64,000 nt of DNA from contig OZ220225.1 of the NCBI GenBank assembly GCA_964291485.2, positions 62,001-126,000 of the forward strand, in the 5' to 3' direction. Every line of letters starts with the position of its first letter. Positions within the stretch are counted from its first letter, which is position 1. Source of the DNA: Kistimonas sp964291485. Its GTDB lineage: Bacteria > Pseudomonadota > Gammaproteobacteria > Pseudomonadales > Endozoicomonadaceae. The position numbers and the translations under genes are program-made. Below the pieces are notes generated by a model. That model ran no database searches and was not told where the DNA came from. It saw only the letters and a list, made by a program, of their open reading frames with translations. Below are positions 36,349 through 45,099 of this stretch, one piece after another.

Positions 36349-37140
36349 TTACCTAACACTGATATTCATCTGTGTAGCAATAATATTTATTGCACCTAGA
36401 TCACGAATAAACCCTCTTCTAATTTGTTCCCCCCATGGGTATTCTCTACCAGGTCTAGCGATCCCAGTCCTATTGACAACACACAGAACAGTATCTAAGT
36501 TAAAGCCATTCTTGACTAATACTTCAACACACTGCCTTTCATTTTCTTCACTTACAGGACTATCGGATCTAAAAGCAGCCAGAGTAACAATATCCAATAA
36601 AGAGAATTCTAAGCTCCCAATGTAAATTTTACAGTTTGGGTCAGCAGCATATTTAAACAACAGCGCAGCAAGTTCCCAATTTCCTTTTTCAAAGGCAAAA
36701 TATATGGGCGGAGTAGGGCAAAGTCTGCAATGAACATCAACTCCATTTTCAAGCAAGGCTTTAACTTCTTTTATATTTCCCTTTTCACACATATCGATCA
36801 AATTCATCTGCCTTCTTATTACGTCAGCATTCTCATCAGCTTGATCTGGACTTGCTATCTCTTCATTAAAGTTACTATCACTAACCAGCCCTACAGCTTC
36901 CATTTTTTTATCAACATCTACAATTGACCTGCATTCAAAACTTCTTAGCCACGATATTTTATAAGCTTTTTTAAAAACACCCTTACACTCATCACTTAAA
37001 GGCTGTAAACGACTGACTCTTTCTTTTTTCTCTAAACTAAAGTCTTTAAATAGGCCTGCAACATCAAATACTGAAGACATTGTCTTACGGCTATGAATAC
37101 CTGAAGATGTAGAAGCACCTTGCACGAAAGAGCTTGCCAT
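36349..37140 (-). CDS. Ankyrin-repeat protein
   Basis: AT-rich gene for 263 residues. The C-terminal half carries two to three ankyrin-type repeats (LIDMCEKGNIKEVKALLENGVDVHC, WELAALLFKYAADPNCKI, and a later CVEVLVKNGFNLDTVL). The N-terminal third is of unknown type but contains FKKAYKISWLRS, closely like FKDAYRICWLSE in the larger ankyrin gene at 38008-40137. No signal peptide. The start at 37140 follows GGAGG with good spacing. The upstream region resembles that of the orphan gene at 43010-43951. Bacterial ankyrin proteins often act on host proteins, but this is not shown here. Confidence 0.78.
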   Translation of the reverse strand: MASSFVQGASTSSGIHSRKTMSSVFDVAGLFKDFSLEKKERVSRLQPLSDECKGVFKKAYKISWLRSFECRSIVDVDKKMEAVGLVSDSNFNEEIASPDQADENADVIRRQMNLIDMCEKGNIKEVKALLENGVDVHCRLCPTPPIYFAFEKGNWELAALLFKYAADPNCKIYIGSLEFSLLDIVTLAAFRSDSPVSEENERQCVEVLVKNGFNLDTVLCVVNRTGIARPGREYPWGEQIRRGFIRDLGAINIIATQMNISVR

Positions 37141-37293
37141 ATCTAACCTCCTATAACAATACAATAAACAGGGTAATAAAGTTTAATTATCAATAATAGA
37201 AATCCAACAACAAAATTAAGGCGATTAACTAACAAAATTCGGTCATGACTCAGATCTGTTGATCGGTTAAAATCCGCGCTTTTTGAGTGATTC

Positions 37294-37584
37294 ATGGCTG
37301 TCGTTCACGTTGTGTGTATTCATTGCGATCAATCTAACGGAGTCGTTAAAAACGGAAAAGCAGACACCGGACATCAACGGTATCTGTGCCGTAACTGCCA
37401 CAAGAGTTTCCAGCTCGACTACCGCTATAACGGGAATCAGCCCGGGACTCATGACCGCGTTGTATCCATGACGATGAACGGCTCGGGTATCAGAGACATC
37501 GGTCGTGTACTCGGTATCAGTACCAATACCGTCATTGCCCATTTAAAAACTGGCGCCACACACAGTCACTCAGATCCCCTTTGA
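37294..37584 (+). CDS. insA: IS1-family InsA-like protein
   Basis: N-terminal part of an IS1-type transposase, 96 residues. It has the zinc-finger cysteines CIHCDQ and CRNCHKSF and a helix-turn-helix segment (GSGIRDIGRVLGISTNTVIAHL). InsA binds the element ends. A TTTAAAA sequence near 37542 could support slippage, but the InsB frame lies in the +1 (not -1) phase here, so the normal fused transposase cannot come from a simple -1 shift. Confidence 0.88.
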   Translation: MAVVHVVCIHCDQSNGVVKNGKADTGHQRYLCRNCHKSFQLDYRYNGNQPGTHDRVVSMTMNGSGIRDIGRVLGISTNTVIAHLKTGATHSHSDPL

Positions 37585-37612
37585 GAACGCGACAGTAGAA
37601 ATACTGTGTGAA

Positions 37613-37996
37613 ATGGATGAACAATGGTCTTTTGTGGGTAGCAAGAGACAGCAGCGATGGCTGTTCTATGCTTGGGAACCCCGCTTTAAAAAGATCATTG
37701 CTCATGCCTTTGGGGCAAGGTCAGGCAGCACACTCAACCCATTGCTTGAGCGCTTGTCATCCTATGATTTCCGTTATTACTGTACGGATGACTGGAAACC
37801 TTACACATCAGCTCTGCCGGAAGACAGACATGTTGTAGGCAAGCTATTTACCCAAAGAATTGAACGTCAGAATCTCACCCTGAGAACCCGGCTGAAGCGA
37901 CTAACCAGAAGAACAATCTGCTATTCGCGATCTATTGAACTACACGACAAAGTGATTGGTGAATTTATCTCCAGAGAGCACTATCAACATGTGTGA
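37613..37996 (+). CDS. insB: IS1-family InsB-like transposase part
   Basis: Catalytic DDE part of the IS1 transposase, 127 residues from the ATG at 37613. MDEQWSFVGSKRQQRWLFYAWE, the TDDW segment and FTQRIERQNLTLRTRLKRL match IS1 InsB closely. The same frame stays open upstream to about 37555 (IPFENATVEILCEMDEQW), so in a working element it would be fused to InsA. Here the two parts are out of phase by one base, which suggests either an indel or +1 shifting. Confidence 0.88.
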   Translation: MDEQWSFVGSKRQQRWLFYAWEPRFKKIIAHAFGARSGSTLNPLLERLSSYDFRYYCTDDWKPYTSALPEDRHVVGKLFTQRIERQNLTLRTRLKRLTRRTICYSRSIELHDKVIGEFISREHYQHV

Positions 37997-38007
37997 TACA
38001 TGACCCC

Positions 38008-40137
38008 TTAGTTAAGTAATACAGGTATTAGTGGCTCCTTCAGCTTTTCTATTACATGTGCATCTTCATATGCAAAAGAAAGCGCCTTATGATATTTATC
38101 AGGATCGTAACCTGTGGCTTTCCTAACGGCTTCCTGAGCTAAACCTTTTAGAGAAACAAACTCTAACATACCAGTCCTGATGGCAATCATACTGGAAAGC
38201 TCAGGAGTAAAAACATTGCTCCTCAAATAAGCAGCCCATACATTTAAAAAATCATTGTAGTAATCCGTTTGCCTTGGACTCACGCCATAATCAAATAACA
38301 GTTCAATACACTTTTTTTTACATTCACTGCCTATATCTAGTTCTTCTTCATCATCATCATCGAGATCATAATAAAATAGTTCAAACCATAAAAAAGCATC
38401 TAGCAGATATTTACCACCACAACGACAATTACAACTTGCTCCTTTCTTAAGAAGCCATTCAACAACACTAGGTTCTTCTTCTTTACAGGCGATTAAAAGC
38501 AAACATTGATTTCCTATCAAGGTATTAACCGAATACCTATATTTAAGAAGTCTTTCCAGCAAAAGAAATTCTTTTTCTCGCATGGCTGCAAGCATAGTCT
38601 CACCTGATGTGAACTGACTTTGCAATACATCAGCAATAAATGTTTCTGGCAGCTCCGGCAAAGTGCCTACAGCTTCAAGTGCTACATCATATATATCCTT
38701 ATACTCATCCTGAGCGGATTGACATTTTAATGGCAACATTGCCCCATGTTTATAAAATAGTGTCAGCAAATAATCAGCCATTTTCGTGGATGACGTAAGC
38801 CCTTGCATGGCATAGCTTAATGCCAGATAAAAGGGCGTCATACGCTTTGGTATATTAGGATACCATTCTGGGAAGCCCGACCCAATACAATGACATTCTT
38901 TATTAGGATTTGCACCATTTTCCAACAATAGCTTTATTAAATAAAGCCAGTGATCCGATGTATTCATTGTAGATAAAAATGGTTCACAAGAAGCCAGCGC
39001 CTTGTGAAGAAGGTTTTCGGCATAAGAACAAGTTATACCACTATTAATATTATCCAAACCAATAACGCCATCATAGGGAACATAGTCGTCATATCGATGA
39101 GAATAATTCGCACAACTATAACCCAGATTCTTTGTTCCCCTCAAATATGGTCTCCAGCATTCGTCTTTCTCAATACCATGATAATCTCTCCAAATAGCAC
39201 CATGACAAGGCCACCTGACAAAAAGAGAAATTTTTCCAGCCGCCTGAATTAAAAGAGAACATCCATCCTGAGAAAAAACATAGCCTGTTATACAACCTAT
39301 CTGGTCCTGTTTTACATCTATTGATGGTACCGCTATAGATGACGGAGCAAATCCGGTTACCTCCTCTGTATCAAATATGTTTCTCCCCGCTATTATCAAC
39401 GGGCCTGATTCATAAACACCGACCTTATAATCCCAGAAATTCAATACAACATCTTCACTTTTCGTATCTATAACCGTTGCTTCATCCGGACAAACACGCA
39501 GCCCAAACCTCCGCGTTTCCAAAGACTCTCTCTCCATGACCCATTGAGTCATCAATGCATGACTTGCATCTGGTGCGCTTTGTAAAAGAGAAATACGCTT
39601 ATTCTCATTGCAATAAGACAAATCTGCGAAAAGTTCATCAGGACATGTATCCATACCAATATAACGTTTCCAATCGCCATCATCATTAACAAAAAAATGG
39701 TATTTCTCATGTGACCAAACTCTTAGAATATTTCCATCAAAAGATCGTTTGACACCTTTAACACATACAATTCCAGATTCCCTGAAATCCATAACGGTTT
39801 GATTGGAAAGTGCATCAACTAATACTGGAGGGTAAATGTATGCTCTGAAATCATCATCTTCATAAATAGGTTTATGACGAATTTCAACAGGCTTACTATC
39901 TGGCTGTTCACTCAACCAGCAAATTCGATAAGCATCTTTAAATTTTTGAACAAAATACTTTTTCATGGAAGAGTATTCTTGATTCTCAAACCCTTGACCA
40001 AAGCTTATCCCTATCTTTCGTGAAACACTTTCTTTTTCTGATATATTTTTTTGCTTATATTTACAAACAATACCATTTATTAATTCAGTATCACGCGTTG
40101 GGATTGCTGCATGCAACCCTGACCTGTTTACTTCCAT
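38008..40137 (-). CDS. Large ankyrin-repeat protein with SOCS-box-like C-terminus
   Basis: AT-rich gene for 709 residues. The N-terminal half is unlike anything I recognise, except for FKDAYRICWLSE, shared with the ankyrin gene at 36349-37140. Ankyrin-like repeats appear from about residue 400 (LIKLLLENGANPNKEC, VVEWLLKKGASCNC, CIELLFDYGVSPRQ). The last 60 residues contain VSLKGLAQEAVRKATG, which resembles the start of eukaryotic SOCS boxes (S-L-x-x-L-C-R-x-x-V-R-K-x-x-G) except that the cysteine is Ala. The start at 40137 is preferred over 40143 because GAGAG is better spaced. The stop lies two bases outside the IS1 element. Confidence 0.75.
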   Translation of the reverse strand: MEVNRSGLHAAIPTRDTELINGIVCKYKQKNISEKESVSRKIGISFGQGFENQEYSSMKKYFVQKFKDAYRICWLSEQPDSKPVEIRHKPIYEDDDFRAYIYPPVLVDALSNQTVMDFRESGIVCVKGVKRSFDGNILRVWSHEKYHFFVNDDGDWKRYIGMDTCPDELFADLSYCNENKRISLLQSAPDASHALMTQWVMERESLETRRFGLRVCPDEATVIDTKSEDVVLNFWDYKVGVYESGPLIIAGRNIFDTEEVTGFAPSSIAVPSIDVKQDQIGCITGYVFSQDGCSLLIQAAGKISLFVRWPCHGAIWRDYHGIEKDECWRPYLRGTKNLGYSCANYSHRYDDYVPYDGVIGLDNINSGITCSYAENLLHKALASCEPFLSTMNTSDHWLYLIKLLLENGANPNKECHCIGSGFPEWYPNIPKRMTPFYLALSYAMQGLTSSTKMADYLLTLFYKHGAMLPLKCQSAQDEYKDIYDVALEAVGTLPELPETFIADVLQSQFTSGETMLAAMREKEFLLLERLLKYRYSVNTLIGNQCLLLIACKEEEPSVVEWLLKKGASCNCRCGGKYLLDAFLWFELFYYDLDDDDEEELDIGSECKKKCIELLFDYGVSPRQTDYYNDFLNVWAAYLRSNVFTPELSSMIAIRTGMLEFVSLKGLAQEAVRKATGYDPDKYHKALSFAYEDAHVIEKLKEPLIPVLLN

Positions 40138-40366
40138 TATCATACTCTCTCAATAGACAATAAGATGGTAGAATCTTGATATTCTTAATATAAATAATCA
40201 CTAACAACAAAGTCCCCAGACCTAAGTTTTCTAAGCGTTTCAACCCACGCCCTGCGGGCTGTAGCCGATAAAATATGAGATTATTTATGGCTGGGAACTT
40301 AACCACACATTGAAAGAGGGGGGATTTATGGGCAAAGCATCTCGTGTTACGTTGACCATCAAGATA

Positions 40367-40409
40367 AAAAGCGGCCAATAGTATTAAATGAATACGATTG
40401 GCCGCTTTT
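40367..40409 (-). terminator. Rho-independent terminator of the alkaline phosphatase gene
   Basis: A 12-base-pair perfect stem (AAAAGCGGCCAA with TTGGCCGCTTTT) and a 19-base loop lie just beyond the phoA stop, with T residues on the minus-strand 3' side. Confidence 0.88.
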
Positions 40410-40418
40410 AAATGCTAT

Positions 40419-42032
40419 TTATCGTGATTCTATAGCTGACTTGGCCAGTCGGCCAATATCCGTGTGATGCACCATCTTGCCAAACGGCTCAGCAGCACCT
40501 TCAGGGCCGAAGGCAATCACCGGTACCGGTGTGCTGGTATGGGTGCCAGTTCCCCAGATCACGTTCTGGTCTTCCGCCACCGCACGGCCGAGCAGGTCGT
40601 GACGAATCTCTTCGCCATAAACATAGAATGCCCGGAAATCACGCACTTTCGGGAATTTGTCCGTATCCAGGTACTTGTGACCGGCCACCCGGAAAGGGTT
40701 GTTCTCGCTGGCCAGAATATCCTTGGCCTGTTCAACCGTGATCTTGAATTCACTGTTGGCGTTAACAATGTTCACCAGGTCTTCAGGGGTTTTATCCGTC
40801 TTGGAAAACGCTGAGAACATATTGGGGTAGCTCATCTTCTGATCGTACAGACGATCCAGAATATCGAAGCTGCCAAAGTTGAAATTAGGCTTGTACGCCT
40901 GCTCTGCAAACGCTTCACCCTTCAGCGACTCAGGCGCAGGAATATTGGCGCGTGTGTAGGAGAAACCAAATCCACCGGTTTCATGGTCAGCCGTGATAAC
41001 AACCAGCGTATCATTACGATCCTTGACCCAGTCGTATACATAGCCGATCGCTTCATCAAACTTCAGCATTTCATGCAGCATAGTGCCGGCGTCGTTATCG
41101 TGGCCAGCCCAGTCAATACGACCACCTTCAATCATAAGGAAAAAGCCGTTTGGATTCTGAGACAAAATATCCAGCGCTTTGGCCGTCATTTCCTTCAGGG
41201 TCGGTTCCGTGCGCTCAGGATCATTCTTGTGTCGCGTATGCTGGATGCCATCGGCCATACCGGAGTACGCAAACAAGCCCAGGAGTTTACCGCTGTCAGC
41301 CGCTTCAAATTCACTGCGCGTCAGAGCCACCTGGTAACCCGCATTTTCTGCATCAAGCAGCAGGTTCTTGTCGTCTTTACGCTTGGATTTGATCCTGACG
41401 GTACCGTCAGTACGATCGGTCAGTTGCTGATATAAATCACCCTTGTCGTTGACGCTCTTTGGAATCCAGTGGCGAAGTCCGCCGGAAAGCATGACATCCA
41501 CTTCAGTGGCCAGCATATCTTCAGCAATCTGGTTTTCCAGGGAGCGGTGAGGGCGATGCGCGGCAAAAGAGGCTGGTGTCGCATGGGTCAGGCGGGTGTC
41601 GGAGACCAGCCCCGTAGCCTTACCTGCTTTTTTGGCGCGCTCCAGTACGGTTTCTGCGGGATTACCCAAGGCATCCAGGCCAATAGACTCTGAAGGAGAA
41701 GGTTCACCGGTCGCCAGCTGGGAGGCTGAACTGGCTGAGTCGACCACGATATGGTACGCCGGATTGTGCTGAGACATGCCGAGTACACCGGCATCCATGA
41801 ACTGCGCCATACCGGTCGGCTCCCCTTGGTAGATGGAGCCCGGCGCGTTTGTGGCATATTCCTGCAACAGGCCCACTTGCTGTGGCCCCATGCCGTCACC
41901 AATCATCATGATGACATTCTTGACGTCTGGCTTGGCGGCAGCGACCTGCTGATCGGTCGACTGGCATCCCGCCATAAGGACGGCGGAGGATAACACGCCG
42001 AAAATGATGGTACGTTTGAATGGTGTTTTCAT
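40419..42032 (-). CDS. phoA: Alkaline phosphatase, lipoprotein form
   Basis: Secreted phosphomonoesterase of 537 residues that frees phosphate from organic esters. The signal part ends with a lipobox (AVLMAGC, Cys at about 23), so it should be anchored to a membrane. Metal and active-site motifs are VIMMIGDGMGPQQ near residue 41, VVDSASSASQLATGE with the nucleophile Ser near 100, EGGRIDWAGHDND near 310, TADHETGGFG near 350, and GTGTHTSTPVP near 495. A Pho box lies upstream. It is on the edge of the accessory island but its base composition is close to that of the core genes. Confidence 0.93.
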   Translation of the reverse strand: MKTPFKRTIIFGVLSSAVLMAGCQSTDQQVAAAKPDVKNVIMMIGDGMGPQQVGLLQEYATNAPGSIYQGEPTGMAQFMDAGVLGMSQHNPAYHIVVDSASSASQLATGEPSPSESIGLDALGNPAETVLERAKKAGKATGLVSDTRLTHATPASFAAHRPHRSLENQIAEDMLATEVDVMLSGGLRHWIPKSVNDKGDLYQQLTDRTDGTVRIKSKRKDDKNLLLDAENAGYQVALTRSEFEAADSGKLLGLFAYSGMADGIQHTRHKNDPERTEPTLKEMTAKALDILSQNPNGFFLMIEGGRIDWAGHDNDAGTMLHEMLKFDEAIGYVYDWVKDRNDTLVVITADHETGGFGFSYTRANIPAPESLKGEAFAEQAYKPNFNFGSFDILDRLYDQKMSYPNMFSAFSKTDKTPEDLVNIVNANSEFKITVEQAKDILASENNPFRVAGHKYLDTDKFPKVRDFRAFYVYGEEIRHDLLGRAVAEDQNVIWGTGTHTSTPVPVIAFGPEGAAEPFGKMVHHTDIGRLAKSAIESR

Positions 42033-42093
42033 GAGCAGTCTTTAGTTGTTTTATGACGTGTGGCTGATCGTAAAGTCCGTTTATGAACACTCG

Positions 42094-42122
42094 CGGTCAG
42101 TTTGATGACTGTTCCATGACAA
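42094..42122 (-). promoter_or_regulatory. Pho box upstream of the alkaline phosphatase gene
   Basis: On the minus strand TTGTCAT, CAGTCAT and CTGACCG occur at exact 11-base steps. The first two differ from the PhoB half-site CTGTCAT by one base each and the third is weaker. The site ends about 60 bases before the start codon, the right distance for PhoB activation under phosphate starvation. Confidence 0.72.
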
Positions 42123-42464
42123 CGCACCGTAGTTCGACACACGGCTTTTATCACAGAAAAACCAAGGCTGGCGGAGCCATCTGCTCGTCCATTTTTTTAT
42201 AGTTCCGCCTCAGAAAGACGTCGTCTTTCATAAGACATTGAGCAGATAGCGGGCAATGCTAACACGGCATACCGCCTGCACTTCAAGGGCAGTGGCCATG
42301 ATCAGAACGACCGCAACGTTCGAGACAAGCACAGCAATTACCTTGCCATGCAATAACATTTTCTCCTGAAACTCCCTCTAGCCCAGCGGTTTCAGCTGAT
42401 TCACCGCACATTGTCTAGACTAAAAAAACGTGCTGAAAAAACACTGGAAAGGACGTCCATTACG
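42123..42464. other. Intergenic stretch without a recognised gene
   Basis: About 340 bases between the Pho box and the next plus-strand gene. I see a short stem-loop at 42213-42229 (GAAAGAC around GTC) and no convincing reading frame or repeat. Confidence 0.5.
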
Positions 42465-42929
42465 ATGATCAGGGACAGGCTGAAAAATAGGGGATTGGTT
42501 AAGCAGTACAAGGACTTTCTCGCATGGGCGATGGCAGCCCACGACAAGCGCAAGAAAGTGGTTCGTCCGCTGGTTAACGCAGTTCTTGTCGCCGCCGACG
42601 TCGCCAAATGGCACAGACGACTCTTTGGTCGCCCGGGTTATGACAAGATTCTGCTGAAACCCCGCACCGATGGCCTGACACTGGCGCAACAAGAAGAAGA
42701 GCTAAAAAACATCATTGAGCACGCCAAACCGCTCATTATTGAGCATATTGCCTTCGTCACGGAAAACCACGGATTTGATGCAACGCCGGGTGACCTGTTT
42801 ACACGGCTGGCAGAAAGCGACTTAGTGGAGGATGACCTCAGAAATCTCCGGGAACTCTACAACACCCGGCTACAACAATCCTTGAATACACGCAACCCTA
42901 TGAACTGGAAAAAAACACCGAAACACTAA
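42465..42929 (+). CDS. Hypothetical helical protein
   Basis: Protein of 154 residues that I do not recognise. It is rich in charged residues and Leu, looks all-helical and soluble, and has no signal peptide or membrane segment. Base composition is like the core genes rather than the AT-rich neighbours. The ATG at 42465 is used; the nearest GAAAGGA is 13 bases upstream, which is far, so the start is uncertain. A frame opening at TTG 42411 would add 18 basic residues. It stands alone between the divergent phosphatase gene and a convergent orphan. Confidence 0.6.
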   Translation: MIRDRLKNRGLVKQYKDFLAWAMAAHDKRKKVVRPLVNAVLVAADVAKWHRRLFGRPGYDKILLKPRTDGLTLAQQEEELKNIIEHAKPLIIEHIAFVTENHGFDATPGDLFTRLAESDLVEDDLRNLRELYNTRLQQSLNTRNPMNWKKTPKH

Positions 42930-43009
42930 ATACAATAGCTGTATGATGCATTTTTGAATGTATAAGGTATCTCAGCAACAAAAAGCAATCACAACAATGT
43001 TTCTGAAAG

Positions 43010-43951
43010 TTAATCATTCTCCATTAATTCTGAAGGCTTCATCGTACGATACTCATCTTTGTCCTTATAGAAAAAAGCAACTTTGAACCATTCTTCAGTT
43101 GCTTTTCCTTTAATCAATCTATCTTCAACAGTACTTGACAAAACATTCACGCATCGATTTAAAAGTTCATGAAACCCTTCATCTACTACTCTCGAATAAC
43201 ATGTTTTTCCTTCTTCTGTTTTTTTACCTTTGCTACTAATTCTTCTTGTAACAAACAATATCTCCATATCTGAACAGTCTGAGCATACAATCTCCACTTT
43301 TTCGTCTCTAGTCCGTAATGCCATAAGGTAACAATGCAAATCAGGTATGTATTTTCCATCTTTATTAAGAATGCAGTATTGAAATACTTGAGCTACACTC
43401 CAAGGAAAATTGATAAATGATGAATATAATATTCCAGTCATAGATTTAATATGTTCAAATCTTGCCGGCTCAATAAAACCAACAACATTATCCTTAGAAA
43501 GCTCATTCTCTATAAATCTATATCCTTTTTGAATGGTTTCATCCGCTAAGGATTTCTTTTCTTTTATACTTACTTGAGGATCATATAAAACCACATATTC
43601 TCTGTCATATTCACTATATCTCTGCAAAAACTTCTCTTTATCAAAATCTTTAGCAATAGGAAAACTTCCTCCATGCCTACCAAAAAAAGCCTCCATAGTC
43701 TCAGTTGCAACTATCATACAACAATCATCGGGCATATCAATGACATCAATTCCATCCATAAAAGGTTTACACCTCGAAACAAATTTAATTGTCCGTTCAT
43801 CATTACTAATTTCTTTTCTACTTATAAAATCATCCTTACTAACAGGAATATATTTAGTTAAACAATCTTTTGCTGTCTCTTTAAAAGAATCATAATGAAC
43901 TGAACCTGAAACCGATTTTGGTAAAGTTGCGCCATGTGAACTTGTAGCCAT
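43010..43951 (-). CDS. AT-rich orphan protein of the accessory island
   Basis: Protein of 313 residues with no motif I can name. It is soluble, Lys/Glu/Asp-rich, without signal peptide or membrane helices. The N-terminus MATSSHGATLPKS resembles MASSFVQGASTSS of the ankyrin protein at 36349-37140, and the two genes share upstream blocks (AACTTTATTA, and TTATTGTATTGTT before a GAGG ribosome site). This points to a common origin or shared control. Strong AT bias compared with flanking core genes suggests acquisition. It could be a secreted effector, but nothing seen proves it. Confidence 0.65.
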   Translation of the reverse strand: MATSSHGATLPKSVSGSVHYDSFKETAKDCLTKYIPVSKDDFISRKEISNDERTIKFVSRCKPFMDGIDVIDMPDDCCMIVATETMEAFFGRHGGSFPIAKDFDKEKFLQRYSEYDREYVVLYDPQVSIKEKKSLADETIQKGYRFIENELSKDNVVGFIEPARFEHIKSMTGILYSSFINFPWSVAQVFQYCILNKDGKYIPDLHCYLMALRTRDEKVEIVCSDCSDMEILFVTRRISSKGKKTEEGKTCYSRVVDEGFHELLNRCVNVLSSTVEDRLIKGKATEEWFKVAFFYKDKDEYRTMKPSELMEND

Positions 43952-44116
43952 ATATACCTCATTGCTATTTACTGTTACATTAATGAGAACAATACAATAA
44001 TAAAGTTCAAAAAAGGCACTAACATTTAACCTTTAAAAACAACAGAATTTCTATTTAAGTCTTTCGATTACATTAAAAGAGCGAAAGCCTCATGTATATT
44101 AGAAATAACAACACAA

Positions 44117-45034
44117 TTAATTCATTGATAACGACCAACCAGCAGCGCACTGTTTGCTCAATATTGACCAGAAGCGTTCTGCGCCAGCATGCAGCCTGAC
44201 ATCATTGCGGTACAAGACCACATCGACAGCAATACGCCACTCTTCTCCGCCTAATGGTTGAAGTTGTCCACAACACAACTCGTCAGTAATCGCATAATCC
44301 GGCAACCAGGCAATACCTTTGCCCCTAAGTGCCATGACTTTCAGCAGATCAGTCAGGGACGATTCCATGACCGAGCGGAACTGCAGGGTATCTGCACACT
44401 TTTTCAGCAATGTATTTACCCGGCGCCCCATATGGGAGCCGGGACTGTACCGCAGCAACGGCAATGGCTGGCCGGCTTCCAGTTGGAACAGGGGATTTCC
44501 CTCAGGATCAGTGGCACATACAGGGCGCATCCACGTTTTACCCAGTGGCAGACTGGCAAACGGCGGTTGCATAAGGGCATCGATATCAAACCCCAGCAGG
44601 AAATCACAACGCCCCTGCTGCAGGGCTTCCACGGCAAGATCCATATCAATACTTTCGACCCGGCTGCGAGTGACAACATCGAACTTGCCCATATGTTCGA
44701 GCAGATTGGGTAACTGAGAGAGCGACAGGGAATGGGAAGCGGCAAAATCAATGGGCTGGCTGCCGGGTTCATCCAGGCCATGAATCTGGTTGAGGCCTTC
44801 CTCCATCTGGCGTAGCAGGTTACGGGCCGTGGTCCGGAACAACCGTCCCTGTGGCGTCAGGCTGACCGGGGTCGTGCCACGGTCAATGAGTTCTATACCG
44901 GTCGCCTGTTCCAGTGACCGGATACGGCGTCCGAACGCAGGCTGCGTCACATTGCGCTGTGCCGCCGCACGGGAAAAGTTCCGCAGGTCAGCCAGCGCTA
45001 AAAAATCCTCAAGCCATTTCGTTTCGAGATTCAT
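44117..45034 (-). CDS. LysR-family regulator, HypT-like
   Basis: Transcription factor of 305 residues from the ATG at 45034 (MNLETKWLEDFLAL). The helix-turn-helix (NFSRAAAQRNVTQPAFGRRIRSLEQATG) lies at residues 15-45 and a LysR effector-binding domain follows. ETKWLEDFL, the AAHSLSLSQLP segment, YSPGSHMGRRVNTLL and GIAWLPDYAI match E. coli HypT (YjiE), the hypochlorite-responsive regulator, along the whole length. Target genes are unknown. It lies 65 bases downstream of a racemase gene on the same strand and may be co-transcribed with it. Confidence 0.85.
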   Translation of the reverse strand: MNLETKWLEDFLALADLRNFSRAAAQRNVTQPAFGRRIRSLEQATGIELIDRGTTPVSLTPQGRLFRTTARNLLRQMEEGLNQIHGLDEPGSQPIDFAASHSLSLSQLPNLLEHMGKFDVVTRSRVESIDMDLAVEALQQGRCDFLLGFDIDALMQPPFASLPLGKTWMRPVCATDPEGNPLFQLEAGQPLPLLRYSPGSHMGRRVNTLLKKCADTLQFRSVMESSLTDLLKVMALRGKGIAWLPDYAITDELCCGQLQPLGGEEWRIAVDVVLYRNDVRLHAGAERFWSILSKQCAAGWSLSMN

Positions 45035-45099
45035 GCCGTCACTCAATGTAAGCCCGGATGGGGAAAAGATTGGGTGTGGCAGAGTATTCCAGACTATCC

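Larger units (their letters stand above)
37241..38005 (+). mobile_element. IS1-family insertion sequence
   Basis: Element of 765 bases, about the size of IS1. Imperfect terminal inverted repeats begin GGTCATG at both ends and share TGTTGAT further in. It carries insA- and insB-like frames on the plus strand. Direct duplication of flanking bases is not seen (ACAAAATTC on the left against CCTTAGTTA on the right), so one end may have been rearranged after insertion. It lies between the two ankyrin genes. Confidence 0.88.

Noticed and set aside
37542..37555. Programmed -1 frameshift joining InsA and InsB
   Set aside because: A TTTAAAA slip site exists, but the InsB frame is in the +1 phase. The -1 frame runs to a stop at once.
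38005..38010. Truncation of the large ankyrin gene by the IS1 element
   Set aside because: The stop codon lies just outside the element and the protein end looks natural, so truncation is possible but not supported.
40261..40378. 17-codon frame starting MGKASRVTL as a gene
   Set aside because: It has a good ribosome site but runs into the phosphatase terminator after 17 codons and resembles no known peptide; more likely a remnant.
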